From an uncultured Bryobacterales bacterium (GTDB lineage: Bacteria; Acidobacteriota; Terriglobia; Bryobacterales; UBA6623), in NCBI GenBank assembly GCA_951813065.1, contig CATOTH010000007.1, positions 124,001 through 188,000 on the forward strand: DNA of 64,000 nucleotides, written 5' to 3'. The notes beneath the pieces are model-generated. The model worked only from the letters and a program-made list of their open reading frames with translations. It had not been told where the DNA came from and ran no database searches. The position numbers and the translations under genes were made by a program. This document shows positions 41,035 through 50,901 of the stretch, in pieces; within the stretch, counting starts at the first letter, position 1, and every line of letters begins with the position of its first letter.

Positions 41035-43107
41035 TCAGTACCGAATCCAGGTCCGTTCGAGGGGCACCTGGCCAATTCCCAGCTTGGAGAAGTCGCAAAC
41101 GCCGTCAGGAAAGACAGCCCTCAGGCGATTCAGCTGCTCCGAGTTGAGGGACTGCCCGTAGTCGGCGGGATCGAGCGGCTTCAATTGGCACTTCAGGATG
41201 TCGCCCCCAAGCGGGGCCCCGGCCGCAATTCTGGGATCGTCGCTCGGAGGGTAGAGCTCGCTGCAGGGCCCACTCTCCTCTTGCGCCCCGTTGTCCGCAA
41301 GCCGCTCCCCTTCGGCCGACCAGCAGGCGTCGCTCAGCTCCTCCGGCCTGCTGCGAGAGATCGCAGCGACTGGCTCGTCTCCCGACTCGTCCGCAGCCAT
41401 TTCGTCCAGCCACTGATCCATCAGCCGGACAACATCCAACCCCGGCGGGGGATTTGTCAGGACGACGCGGTTGCCGGAGCTACCGTGCGCTCGCTGCAGT
41501 CGCGCGCCCGTCATGAACGTGCGAACGCGGTCGTGGATGTTTCCGCTCGGGTCCGAGTATCTGCGCGTGTCGATGATCGGAATCGCGCCAAGCGACCCGC
41601 CGCCCGAGTTTACGCGGCCGGTTTGATAGAGGAGTCTCACGGCATCCGTGTCTGCGGTCGAACGGTCTGGCACGATGTTCCCGTCGGCATCGAATCCACC
41701 GACCGTTTCGTTAAGCTCGATGAACCGTTCGGCGTCTATCAGGCCGTCGTTGAAGGCCTTCAAGCCATATTGGACGCCCACGTTGTCGAGTGCTCTTTGG
41801 GCCAGCCCGCTCGCGCTGTCGCGCCCGACGAGGTTGACCAGATTGTCGTGAAAGCCGCAGCGAATGCCGTCGGGTCTCAGGTCCGGGTGATAGATCAGTT
41901 CCCTGGGAACTACTTCGTGGCAACTGCCCGGTTGAATCAGGGATGGAGAGAACGATCTCATCCAGCTCTCGCAAGTCGCCCACGTCGCAAATCCCGAAAC
42001 GGCCTTCTTCTGGGCGTCGCTCCAGTCGTGCGAGCTGTTGTCTATGGCCCGCGCCAGCAGCGAGCAATCCGTGATCGGCGGAGCAAGCGTCGCCGTATCC
42101 GGGTAGCTCGCGCCTGGAATGATCCCATCCAATAGGCCCGGATAGTTCTGGGCGATCAGGTGCTGTTGCATCGCGCCCCCCGATCCTCCCGCTCCGATGG
42201 TGTGCACGGGGGCACCGAAGCTCTCGGTGAAATGCTCCTTGACCATCATCGCTGTCTCAGCTGAAATCACGTCGTTGCAGTTGTTGCCGAACACGTTGAG
42301 CGACGACACCGCAACCGCGTATCCGTTCGCAAGGGAGGGGACATCCTGCAACGGGGAACCTATCAGGCCCTGCCGATAGCCGGCGCGACAGCCCCCGCCG
42401 AATCGGTACACCAGGCGGCCGTTCCAGCCCGGGGTGGCGCTCCATGGATCGGGGAGAGCGTCCGCAGGATCGTGCAGGAACGCAATCTCGTAAATCGCTC
42501 GATTGATCGTGCCGCTTTCGACGCGGACAATAAAATCCTGTTCATGCCCCTGCGTGGTCGTCGTGCGGGCAATATCCGACGGGCGTGGCACGGAAGGATC
42601 CAGGGGTTTGAACACTGGAGGGATCCTGGATCTGCCGGCTCCCCGCCGCTGCGGTTCAACCGTGTCGGTGCTCCTGTAGTAGTACGTGCTGCGCGTCTGC
42701 ACACTGCAATTGGCGTCAGACGGCGGCCCCAGCCCAGCTAGTTCGGTCTGACAAACAAAGGGTGCCTGATGCGGTCCCGAGAACACGGGGCCTGTGCTGG
42801 GGTGATTGATTAACTCAAGACTGGCGGACCGTTCTCCCACCTTCGCCGTGAGAGTGTTCTTGCCCACCTTCAGTTCGGACAGCCGCCCAACCAGGCGAGA
42901 CGGGTCGAGGACACCCCGGAACGAGGAAGTGACGTCGCGGCCGTTCAACTCGACCTGCAACGAGCTGGCGCCGGCACCCGATACCTCAACGAGCGCGTCT
43001 CCCCCCGTGACCATGTCCGGGGGGCCAGACAGGACCGAAAGGTCGAGTCGCTGCTCGGCACAGCCAGTCGCGACTGCCAAGCAAAGGATCGTCGCCGCTA
43101 TTCGCAT
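41035..43107 (-). CDS. Lipoprotein DUF6351 (tannase-like) hydrolase
   Basis: A 690-residue exported protein. ATG 43,107 is chosen because GGAGGG lies nine bases upstream; GTG 43,110 is possible. The N-terminus ends in the lipobox ATGC. An Ig-like region precedes (LSGPPDMVTGGDALVEVSG, VELNGRDVTSSF). The hydrolase domain has the nucleophile elbow GAGGSGGAMQQHLIAQ near residue 305, LDGIIPGASYPDTATL, and CHEVVPRELIYHPDLRPDGI with paired cysteines as in tannase/feruloyl esterases. It probably cleaves ester bonds in plant or algal polymers; the substrate is not known. Confidence 0.75.
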   Translation of the reverse strand: MRIAATILCLAVATGCAEQRLDLSVLSGPPDMVTGGDALVEVSGAGASSLQVELNGRDVTSSFRGVLDPSRLVGRLSELKVGKNTLTAKVGERSASLELINHPSTGPVFSGPHQAPFVCQTELAGLGPPSDANCSVQTRSTYYYRSTDTVEPQRRGAGRSRIPPVFKPLDPSVPRPSDIARTTTTQGHEQDFIVRVESGTINRAIYEIAFLHDPADALPDPWSATPGWNGRLVYRFGGGCRAGYRQGLIGSPLQDVPSLANGYAVAVSSLNVFGNNCNDVISAETAMMVKEHFTESFGAPVHTIGAGGSGGAMQQHLIAQNYPGLLDGIIPGASYPDTATLAPPITDCSLLARAIDNSSHDWSDAQKKAVSGFATWATCESWMRSFSPSLIQPGSCHEVVPRELIYHPDLRPDGIRCGFHDNLVNLVGRDSASGLAQRALDNVGVQYGLKAFNDGLIDAERFIELNETVGGFDADGNIVPDRSTADTDAVRLLYQTGRVNSGGGSLGAIPIIDTRRYSDPSGNIHDRVRTFMTGARLQRAHGSSGNRVVLTNPPPGLDVVRLMDQWLDEMAADESGDEPVAAISRSRPEELSDACWSAEGERLADNGAQEESGPCSELYPPSDDPRIAAGAPLGGDILKCQLKPLDPADYGQSLNSEQLNRLRAVFPDGVCDFSKLGIGQVPLERTWIRY

Positions 43108-43274
43108 CACTGCTTCCCTCCACGTGCCGAAGAGATCGAGGCCTAATCGACAACAATGGAAGGTATCTTACCGCCCCGGGGACATTTCGGGGAGGGCGGT
43201 TTGTCGTTCCTTGTGCTGTGGACTGTCGCCAAGGCTCGGCAGAAACACCCCAACTGTTGGATAATCGGGGCGCC

Positions 43275-44180
43275 ATGCCGACACGTCGAGCCTTCCTGGC
43301 CAGCGCTCTCGCCGCGGGAGTCCTCCGCGGCAGCGAGTTCGAGCGATTGCCGTACACAGTCGACGCAAATTGGCCGCAGCTGCCGGCCGGATGGAATCTC
43401 CAGGAGACGCCTGGCGTCGCAGTGGATGCGAATGATCACGTCTACGTCTTCCATCGAGGAGAGCACCCGATCATCGAGCTGACCCGGGACGGCCGAGTCG
43501 TGCGGTCATGGGGCGAGGGAATGTTCATCCGTCCGCACGCGATCAGGATCGACCCCCGGGGCGCAATTTGGGTCGTGGACAACGACACGCATCAAGTCCT
43601 GAAGATGGACCCTTTCGGGCGCGTGCGAATGGTGATGGGGCGGAAAGGCCAGAGCGGCGAGGGGCCGGACCTTTTCAATCGGCCGACCGATGTGGCCTTC
43701 GCCGAAGACGGTTCGTTCTATGTGAGCGACGGATACGGGAATTCGCGGGTGGCAAAGTTCTCGGCCGACGGGACGTTCATCACCGCTTGGGGACAGAAGG
43801 GAGACGCTCCGGGGCAATTTGACCTGCCGCATACGGTCGTCGTCGGTCCGAGCGGCAGGGTGTATGTGGGAGATCGCGAGAACTACCGCCTCCAAGTGTT
43901 CGACGCAGATGGCGGATTCATCGAGCAGTGGACGGACGTGGGGTCGCCGTGGGGATTGGCGCTCAGCCATGACGGCGCTCTGTTTATCGCCGACGGCCAC
44001 AACAACCGCATTCTGAAAGCCGGGCTCGACGGCGCGGTCTTGGGTCAGATTTCCAGTGGCGGTAAGGCTCCGGGCCAAGTCGATTTCGCACACCATATCG
44101 CGATTGATTCCGAAGGCAGCGTGTACGTCGCGGAAATCAAGAACTGGCGTGTCCAGAAGTTCGTACCGGGTTCCAACTAG
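43275..44180 (+). CDS. Exported NHL-repeat six-bladed beta-propeller
   Basis: A 301-residue protein starting MPTRRAFLASALAAGVLRG, a twin-arginine signal; the frame is open 19 codons further, but ATG 43,275 fits the signal. Repeats include GVAVDANDHVYVFHRGEHPI, HAIRIDPRGAIWVVDNDTHQ, DVAFAEDGSFYVSDGYGNSR, VVVGPSGRVYVGDRENYRLQ and HIAIDSEGSVYVAEIKNWRV. The layout resembles the lyase domain of peptidylglycine amidating enzymes, but most bacterial members are of unknown role. An alpha/beta hydrolase follows after 18 bases, probably in one operon. Confidence 0.85.
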   Translation: MPTRRAFLASALAAGVLRGSEFERLPYTVDANWPQLPAGWNLQETPGVAVDANDHVYVFHRGEHPIIELTRDGRVVRSWGEGMFIRPHAIRIDPRGAIWVVDNDTHQVLKMDPFGRVRMVMGRKGQSGEGPDLFNRPTDVAFAEDGSFYVSDGYGNSRVAKFSADGTFITAWGQKGDAPGQFDLPHTVVVGPSGRVYVGDRENYRLQVFDADGGFIEQWTDVGSPWGLALSHDGALFIADGHNNRILKAGLDGAVLGQISSGGKAPGQVDFAHHIAIDSEGSVYVAEIKNWRVQKFVPGSN

Positions 44181-44198
44181 TCGGCGGAACTGGTAACC

Positions 44199-46115
44199 AT
44201 GTTGACGCTCTGCCCCCGACGCTGGACGCTTGCTTGCGCTACGCTCGCGACAGCTTCCGCAGCATGCTCGCAGGAACCGGGCCTACAGGCAATCCTTGCA
44301 GCGCCAATCCTTGCATCGAACCAGCCGCAGATCGAGGCGCAGGTCTTCACTTCCTCGCGCGTTCCAGTGGTTCGAGTTCCCTCCTCCAGGGACGAGTGGG
44401 AAGAAATCGCGTCGGAAACGCGCAGGCGCGTGCTGGAAGACGTGGTCTTCCGCGGTGAAGCGAAGACTTGGCGCGATGCCCGAACACGCGTCGATTGGCT
44501 CGACACGATTCCAGGCGGCCCAGGCTATCGCATCAAGAAGCTACGGTACGAAGCGGTTCCCGGTCTTTGGATTCCAGCGCTGCTCTACGAGCCGGAAGGG
44601 CTCGACGGGCAGACACCAGTAGTGATCAACGTCAACGGTCATGATCGGAGCTCCGGCAAGGCGGCGGACTACAAGCAGCTTCGGTGCATCAATCTGGCAA
44701 AGCGCGGGCTTCTGGCGCTGAATCTTGAATGGGTCGGTATGGGGCAACTCAACACGCCCGGATTCGGCCACTACAAGATCAATCAACTCGATCTGCTTGG
44801 GACGAGCGGAATCGCGTTGCACTACCTAGCTCAGAGCCGGGCGGTCGATCTGATGCTCGAACACCCAAACGCAGATCCGGAGCGGGTCGCGGTTACGGGC
44901 CTGTCGGGCGGAGGGTGGCAGACGATCTTCATCAGTTCGCTCGATACTCGAGTTGCGCTCGCGAATCCTGTTGCGGGCTATTCGGGCTTCGTGACGCGCG
45001 CTCAATTCCCTTCGACGGACCTGGGCGATTCCGAGCAGACGCCGAGCGACCTGGCAACCGTCGCCGACTACACGCACCTCACCGCCCTGCGGGCGCCGCG
45101 GCCCACGCTGGTGACGAATAATGCCCACGACACCTGCTGCTTCCAGGCGGGACACGCCCTGGGCCCGCTGTTGCGGGCGGCAAGGCCAGTCTTTGAACTG
45201 TACGGCCAAGCCGGCAACTTGCGGCATCACGTCAACCAAGACCCCGGCCACAACTACGCCCGAGACAATCGCGAGGCGTTCTACCGCATGCTGCGCGACT
45301 TCTTCTTCAGCGGCAGCAGCGAGTTCCCGGGAAGGGAGATTGACTCGGAAACCGAGCTGAGGACCGCGGCGGAACTGAACGTTCCGCTTCCGGAGGGGAA
45401 TCTCGACTTCCACAGTATTGCGCTCGCTTTGGCTCAGGAGGCCCCCCGTCGACAGGAACGGACTCGGACGGCACTGCGAGCGGTGACGAGGACCCCGAAC
45501 TACGAGGTCCAGGCCAATGAAGTCGAGACGATTGCAACCGGTGACACCAGGGCCACTCGCTGGCAATTGCGCGTGGACAACGAATGGACCGTGCCAGCGG
45601 TGGAAATCGAACGCGGCATGGCGAGGGAGACAGTGATTCAGGTGGCGGACGGCGGGCGCGCAAGCGCCGCCAGCGTTACTGGGGCGCAGCTTGGCCAGGG
45701 ACGCAGGGTGATTGCCCTGGATCCGTTCAATTTCGGAGAGTCCCGTATGGAGACGAAGGACTGGCTCTGGAGCCTGTTGGTCGCCGCACTCGGAGAGCGC
45801 CCGTTGGGAATCCAAGCCGGACAGATCGCGGCGACGGCTCGGTGGGCCCGAGACCGTCACGGTCGCGCTGTCGAGGTCCACGCTGTGGGTCCACGGACGA
45901 GTCTCTCCGCTCTGATCGCCGCTGCGTTGGAGGCTGACGCGATCTCGGGCGTACGATTGCAGGGATCTTTCGGGAGCTTGGCCGAAATCATCGAGCGCGA
46001 CCTGGACGCCCGTCAGGCGCCGGAACTGTTTTGCTTCGGGCTGCTGGAGACCTTCGAGATTGAGGATATCCGAGCACTTGTATCGCCACGTCCCATGGAG
46101 CTGGTCAGTCCCTGA
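44199..46115 (+). CDS. Exported alpha/beta hydrolase (acetyl-xylan-esterase-like)
   Basis: A 638-residue protein. The N-terminus (TLACATLATASAAC) has a signal that may be lipoprotein type. The catalytic domain has ALLYEPEGLDGQTPVVINVN before the oxyanion region, RVAVTGLSGGGWQTIFISSL with nucleophile Ser 236, and a likely His 351 in DPGHNYARDN. NNAHDTCCFQAGHALGP holds the probable acid residue. The last 200 residues form a second, inactive-looking hydrolase-like lobe. Such fused esterases are frequent in polysaccharide-degrading acidobacteria. It is co-directional with the NHL propeller. Confidence 0.8.
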   Translation: MLTLCPRRWTLACATLATASAACSQEPGLQAILAAPILASNQPQIEAQVFTSSRVPVVRVPSSRDEWEEIASETRRRVLEDVVFRGEAKTWRDARTRVDWLDTIPGGPGYRIKKLRYEAVPGLWIPALLYEPEGLDGQTPVVINVNGHDRSSGKAADYKQLRCINLAKRGLLALNLEWVGMGQLNTPGFGHYKINQLDLLGTSGIALHYLAQSRAVDLMLEHPNADPERVAVTGLSGGGWQTIFISSLDTRVALANPVAGYSGFVTRAQFPSTDLGDSEQTPSDLATVADYTHLTALRAPRPTLVTNNAHDTCCFQAGHALGPLLRAARPVFELYGQAGNLRHHVNQDPGHNYARDNREAFYRMLRDFFFSGSSEFPGREIDSETELRTAAELNVPLPEGNLDFHSIALALAQEAPRRQERTRTALRAVTRTPNYEVQANEVETIATGDTRATRWQLRVDNEWTVPAVEIERGMARETVIQVADGGRASAASVTGAQLGQGRRVIALDPFNFGESRMETKDWLWSLLVAALGERPLGIQAGQIAATARWARDRHGRAVEVHAVGPRTSLSALIAAALEADAISGVRLQGSFGSLAEIIERDLDARQAPELFCFGLLETFEIEDIRALVSPRPMELVSP

Positions 46116-46185
46116 TCAGTGCCACCAGACCGAACCGAACGTCTTGACGGTTCGCTCTCGCCGCTGTTCTAGTCTGAAGTTCTGA

Positions 46186-46212
46186 GGGGATTTTGAACGC
46201 AACCTCTTTTTT
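46186..46212 (+). terminator. Possible weak intrinsic terminator
   Basis: GAGG near 46,186 can pair with CCTC at 46,202-46,205, followed directly by TTTTTT. The stem is only four to five base pairs with a long loop. It lies about 70 bases after the hydrolase stop and would end the NHL-hydrolase operon. Confidence 0.3.
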
Positions 46213-46273
46213 GTCAATCAGTTGCGATTGAGCAGAATTCACCTCTACTGCCTACAAGCGGTGATCGTGGGTG

Positions 46274-46650
46274 TCAGGGCCGGATTCCTTTCAGCAACTC
46301 CATGGCGTGTTCTTGCGCGGTGCTGAGCTGCGCGTCCAACTCGAATTCGTACCGCCGCAAGCCCTCCAGACCCTTGGTGCGGCAGAAGTTGTGCGTCACT
46401 CCGGCGAGATCCGCCAGCAGGGTCCGGAAGCTGTGCAGCGGTGACTCATCCGCCGTCTGGCGGGTGGCTTTCTTGCGTCGCGCGCTAGCGGAGGGTTCCG
46501 CCGCTGCGACCGGATCGCGCGTGCGGGCCTGTGCGGCCAGCTCCTCGTCGGCGAACAGCAGCGGGCGCCACGCCTCGCGCATGCGCCACTCCACGTAGTA
46601 GGCCAGCATGCACAGGAAGATGTGGGCGCGCACGCGCGCGGCCAGGCGGT
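46274..46650 (-). pseudogene. IS1634-like transposase, C-terminal fragment
   Basis: The end of an IS4-superfamily DDE transposase: RVRAHIFLCMLAYYVEWRMR, LLFADEELAAQARTRDPV, SASARRKKATRQTADESPLH and SFRTLLADLAGVTHNFCRT, stopping at 46,274. IS1634 proteins end this way, with RVRAHxFLCMLAYYVEWH and LHSFRTLLADLAT. Homology begins near 46,650 and the catalytic domain is absent. Confidence 0.8.
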
Positions 46651-46777
46651 GTGGGGTAGCTACGAATTAGTGGACAGGTAGAGGTGCAGTAGGTACGGCT
46701 ACTCTACAGAGGGCGGCACCATGATGGCCGAGGGGGTCGGAGAAGTCAAGGGGCTAATGACATAAAGCTGCATCGCC

Positions 46778-47682
46778 ATGAAGAAGAACATCCCCCTGAC
46801 CCGAAGGGACTTTCTCGCCAGTTCCGCCTGCGCCTTGCCCATTGGGCCTGCATTCGCGCAGAACACTTGGCGGTCCTTGTTTGACGGCAAGACTCTTGAC
46901 GGCTGGCGCGCGATTCATCGGCTGCCCGTGTCCAGAAATCCGGGCGGGCCGTCTCCGGCAAGGGACTCCCCGCGGTACCAGCAGGCCCTTCGGAGCAAGG
47001 GCGACTGGAAAGTCGTCGATGCCGCCATCACAGGCGGCCAAGAGCCGCCAGGGTCCGGCGTCGGGGGCTATCTGATCAGCAATGAGAAGTTCGCCGATTT
47101 CGATCTCAGCCTCGAGGCGAATCCCGATTGGGAGTCGACACCGGAATCATGATTCGCGCGACGGGCATCGGAAGCCAGGGGTTTCAAGTCCTCGTGGACC
47201 ACCTCGAGGACGGCAACATCGGCTCCTTCTATGGCAACGGCATCGGCAGTTTCAACACCCGCCAGTTCGAGTTCAGGGCGAAGAAGGACTCGGCGGGCAA
47301 AGTCGTTGGTATGACGCCGATCGGCTACCGAGATCTGAGTCCTCAACCCAATCCAGGCAAGAGCGAGGCGACTTGGTCAGCCGGGCCCGAAGCGTTCTTC
47401 GAGACTTGGCGTTTCGGCGAGTGAAACGAATTCGGTGTTCGATGCGCAGGACGCTTACCGACGCTCGTGACATGGATCAACGGCGAGAAGATGGCATCCC
47501 TCGAAACGGCGAACATGGTGGCGAAGGGCTACGATGCCGAGGCCGAGGCGACACTCCTCGGCCCCACCGGTCACATCGCATTTGAAGTCCACAACAGCGG
47601 GCAAAACGATCGGCTGGGAGACAAGCGCTGGCTCCCGGGCAGGGTCTGCCGTTGGCGGCAGATCCGCGTGAGGGAACTCTGA
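46778..47682 (+). pseudogene. Tat-exported DUF1080 protein, broken by frameshift and stop
   Basis: From ATG 46,778 the gene starts with a clear twin-arginine signal (LTRRDFLASSACALPIGPAF) and a DUF1080 domain (WRSLFDGKTLDGWRAIH, KGDWKVVDAAITGGQ). At a G run, 47,130-47,132, the frame shifts; adding one G restores DWGVDTGIMIRATGIGSQGF. A TGA at 47,422-47,424 then breaks FGE-stop-NEF, where relatives have Trp, and the same frame goes on with CAGRLPTLVTWINGEKMASL and HIAFEVHNSGQNDRLGDKRW. An intact DUF1080 relative lies at 22,965-23,981. Two lesions make it a pseudogene. Confidence 0.85.
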
Positions 47683-47720
47683 GACCACCAATCTCGACCG
47701 AATGGCAATGCCTTTCTGCG

Positions 47721-48010
47721 ATGTTGCTCGGCTACGCCGGAGTCTTGATCGATGACCAGGACATGGCCGCCCATACGTCGGCGCAGAAGCGAGCTGGCTA
47801 CGAGCGCGTCTTCGGGCGGAAGCCTCTGGTGGCAGTTGGGACTGGCGCCAACCGTAGCGGCTCCGCGATCAGTTGCGGGAGAGTAACGTGGTTGTGGTCT
47901 GGAAGCTGGATTGGCTGTCCCGGTCCTTGCTCGCCGTGCTTATGAGGCACCTCAAGAAAGCCAGAGCGGGGTTCGGTAGTCTGGGGCCGAATGTGAAGCG
48001 CAGCTTGTGC
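47721..48010 (+). pseudogene. Serine recombinase (resolvase) remnant
   Basis: ATG 47,721 begins LLGYAGVLIDDQDMAAHTSA, then QKRAGYERVFG; after a frameshift near 47,850 it continues LRESNVVVVWKLDWLSRSLL. This is the N-terminal catalytic domain of Tn3/Gin-type resolvases, normally GYARVSTxDQD and WKLDRLSRS. The first catalytic Arg (now Gly) and the nucleophilic Ser (now Leu) are both lost, and the second motif's Arg is Trp. It is inactive. Confidence 0.75.
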
Positions 48011-48073
48011 GAGACTCGGCGCAGGCGCCGGCGTCTGATATTGGTCATGAACGCCGCCTCGATGCATCTCTGA

Positions 48074-48667
48074 ATGAATCTTGAAGCCCTCACCGCTCTC
48101 GCCGGCATTGCGATCTCGATGACTTGGACCCCGGGGCCAAACAACGCAATGCTCAGCGCTTCCGGAGCCAACTATGGCTGGCGCCGGAGCGTGCCTCACG
48201 TATTGGGAGTCGCCATCGGATTTCCGATGATGTTGCTCCTGGTCGCGCTGGGCCTCGAACGCACTCTCAAGGAATTCCCGATCATCATGGAAGTCCTGAG
48301 CTGGGTCGGTTTGGCCATGATCATCTGGTTCGCGTACCGCATCGCGACAGCAAGCTCGGCACGCGAGAGCGCCCGGGGCCGCCCGCTCACCTTCTTTGAA
48401 GCCGTCGCGTTCCAGTGGGTCAATCCGAAGGCATGGACCCTGGCGATCTACCTTACGGCGAGCTACGCAATTGGCGATGCCGCTCTCACAAACATCCTGG
48501 TGGCCGCCGGGATGTTCGTCGTCTCGGGATTTGCCTCCTCACTTACATGGGCCGTGTTCGGATCTGGAATCGGCACTGTCCTCAACCGCGATTGGCACCT
48601 GCGCGCGTTCAACGCCTTGATGGCACTCCTGCTGATGTCGAGCGCGATCTGGCTGATGCTGGGCTAG
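48074..48667 (+). CDS. LysE/RhtB-family amino-acid exporter
   Basis: A 197-residue inner-membrane exporter. MTWTPGPNNAMLSASGANYG is the LysE/RhtB signature (TPGPN) in the first membrane helix, and FQWVNPKAWTLAIYLTASYA the second signature. Six membrane helices can be placed at about 1-20, 40-62, 68-88, 112-135, 145-165 and 178-197. It probably exports an amino acid or related metabolite. It is intact within a zone of pseudogenes. Confidence 0.9.
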   Translation: MNLEALTALAGIAISMTWTPGPNNAMLSASGANYGWRRSVPHVLGVAIGFPMMLLLVALGLERTLKEFPIIMEVLSWVGLAMIIWFAYRIATASSARESARGRPLTFFEAVAFQWVNPKAWTLAIYLTASYAIGDAALTNILVAAGMFVVSGFASSLTWAVFGSGIGTVLNRDWHLRAFNALMALLLMSSAIWLMLG

Positions 48668-49144
48668 TGAGAGTGACACTAGCTCCGACACCTGCGTTCG
48701 GCCTCTTCGGTGGAGTCCAAGCGACACGTACATTGGGCCGGCCGTCGCGGCGCGATTTGAGGCTCTGTCCCAGCTCCTGGCTATCGGCGTGCTGCTGCTT
48801 CAAGCAATGTTTGTCGATCTGGGAAAGCCGACCTCCGCCTGAGTCGATTGGGAACGGATAGCAGGGAGGAGCGATCAGCTCGCACGGACCTCTCGAGACC
48901 GAATTGCAATGACGAGAATCGACCCGGCAGAGTCGACTTGGCTCGGTCGATCGCTCACCGAAAGCAATCGCCAACAAGTGCCAAGATGACGATTCTGCCC
49001 GAGCGGCAACACATGTGTGTTGGCCTCACCCTCCTGACCGCCTTCACCAACCTCAGTCCTGAGGTCCGAGCCCAACAACGAGCTGCGGGATCGCAGCACG
49101 ACTGGAGCCGTGTTCATGAACTGTAGCCAGGCTGGCAAGTTGCC
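48668..49144. other. Gap after the LysE gene
   Basis: No gene or RNA is supported. Open frames here are short, with stops in all frames and no family motifs. Confidence 0.35.
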
Positions 49145-49500
49145 GTGAGGCCTCTCAAGGGGACCGGCCAACAGATGGTCGCAGATTACGTATCGAGCAG
49201 TGTCTCGGAGCTCGTTGTTCGGACGAGCGACGGTCAAATCGTCACCTCCTCGAAGGAACGCATTCAACAAGTCACGAGGCGAAGACAGATGCGCAAGGCT
49301 GTTGTGGCCGGCGCAGCTGTCGGGTCCACAACCTTGGCGTCGATCACTCTTGTTGTACCCGACTATTCACAGCCCGCCGCTGCTTTGGTGTTCGGGGGCA
49401 TGCGCCGACCTGGGCGCCCCGGTCGGACTCGCAGTCCGCATCCTGGGGCGAGGCTTGAGCGTCTACAAGGCACCCATGGCTCTTCGGGGGAAATCGCAGG
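49145..49500 (+). pseudogene. Possible broken small exported or membrane protein
   Basis: Tentative. GTG 49,145 reads YVSSSVSELVVRTSDGQIV, then QMRKAVVAGAAVGSTTLASI, a glycine/alanine-rich segment. After a shift near 49,395 another frame continues with CADLGAPVGLAVRILGRGLS. Small proteins with a DG-x-x-hydrophobic strand and a Gly-rich membrane hairpin ending in an arginine-rich tail are common in acidobacteria. I cannot name the family. Confidence 0.25.
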
Positions 49501-49741
49501 ACGCTCTGACTGCCGGTCGGGGCTCCTGTCGGCGTTCGAGCAGACACCACGTCATCGGACCCGCAATACGAATCAGGGCATTCCAGAACCACTGCTTCTT
49601 CGGGACAGAACGGAAGAACAACAATTCGGAAGTCGCACGCCGTCGAGGTGTATGGATCTGCCAGTGCTTGATCACGGGCTCATACCGGGCCATAGCCAAC
49701 TCTATCGACGGTTTCAGCCGGGCGCACCGCCCTCAAGCTCT

Positions 49742-50518
49742 TCAGCCGCCGTCGCCAGCGTCGGTATCAGGATCCTCGGCGGCAGTGTCCGGACACGCCG
49801 CCTCGAGTGATCCATCCGGAGAAAGATCCGCTGACGCCTGAATTGTGATCCTGGCAGCCGGATTCCTCCAATCGTAGATTTCGGGCGGAAAGCCTCCGCA
49901 TCCGTGAATCCCGCTGTGAACATGTACCGCGCCTTCCGCCGACCCCGCCGAGCAGGATCCGAAACGGGTTGGAGTCGGGCACGGTGCGGGAATTTGGGAG
50001 CACAGTTCCGTGTTCGATTCCGACCCCGCGTCCCAGCCGACGAGAAGATACGTGTTCGTGCCGGAGCACGGCACTTCGGCACTCAGGAGCGAAACGAATC
50101 CATCATTCGTCATTTCGATCATCGAAGCGGACGAGATCAGCCGATGGTCGGCATCGAACTTCACGTTCACCGTGGCGGTCTTGGTCGGACGGACGAACGA
50201 GTTCAGCGTCGTCACATCCAGCACTTCGGATTCTGCATTGAACTTGTTGGTCAGGCCACTCGTAACGCCTTGCTCCGCAAGGGAGGCAAGTTCTGTGCTG
50301 GCGGACCGTCCGGGAACGAACAACGGAGGCGCCTCAGCGCTGTGGGTGATGAACACCGCGGGCGTGAGAATCTGCCCCTTCATCAGATTGGTTACCGTGA
50401 TCGTCGCAACAGCAGGCTCCACTTCCTCCTCGTCCTGCATTTCCTGCGCTGCCAAGTGATTCGCCGCGCCCGCCCAGTAGAGGGTCACGAATACAGCCAG
50501 AATCGCAAATTGCTTCAC
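49742..50518 (-). CDS. Secreted spondin-domain protein
   Basis: A 258-residue protein with signal peptide (LAVFVTLYWAGAANHLAAQ); the start is GTG 50,518. The Spondin_N-like fold shows TITVTNLMKGQILTPAVFIT, RSASTELASLAEQGVTSGL, MIEMTNDGFVSLLSAEVPC, LLVGWDAGSESNTELCSQIP and EGAVHVHSGIHGCGG. In animal F-spondin this is a C2-like Ca-binding adhesion domain; bacterial members are secreted and uncharacterised. The tail is rich in Asp, Pro and Gly. Confidence 0.75.
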   Translation of the reverse strand: MKQFAILAVFVTLYWAGAANHLAAQEMQDEEEVEPAVATITVTNLMKGQILTPAVFITHSAEAPPLFVPGRSASTELASLAEQGVTSGLTNKFNAESEVLDVTTLNSFVRPTKTATVNVKFDADHRLISSASMIEMTNDGFVSLLSAEVPCSGTNTYLLVGWDAGSESNTELCSQIPAPCPTPTRFGSCSAGSAEGAVHVHSGIHGCGGFPPEIYDWRNPAARITIQASADLSPDGSLEAACPDTAAEDPDTDAGDGG

Positions 50519-50901
50519 AGGCTCAGCCTATCACCCAGCAAGCCAAGTCCCAAGTTTTCCGGTGAGTCGCATGGGCCTAGGTACCTGTGAACACAGCAAT
50601 CCGCTCGTGCAGAGGAGATGCCGACACAATCGACGAACACCTCTTGAATACCACTTGTGCCGTCAACTCCGTCACTTGCTTCGCGGCATCGTCCCCGACA
50701 GTTCAGTTCCCGGATACCGCCTGGGTCCGGCCGCCCGGTAGTTCTCAAGGGATTCTGCAGGTCGCTGGCGATGTGATACAGATGACGATTGATGTACCTG
50801 CCTTGCAGGCAATCCGTGGACCGAGGCGCGGTACGGAATTCAAGCGGTCATTGCGCCCCGGCCAGTGCTCTGCTATCGTGCCATTGCCACTTAGGAAATA
50901 G
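50519..50901. other. Divergent intergenic region
   Basis: It separates the spondin gene (minus) from the DUF1592 operon (plus) and must hold both promoters. No clear promoter pair or gene is seen. The ribosome site TTAGGAAA lies just before 50,902. Confidence 0.4.

Noticed and set aside
40993-42135. 380-codon plus-strand open frame
   Set aside because: Antisense of the DUF6351 hydrolase; the composition is that of a shadow frame.
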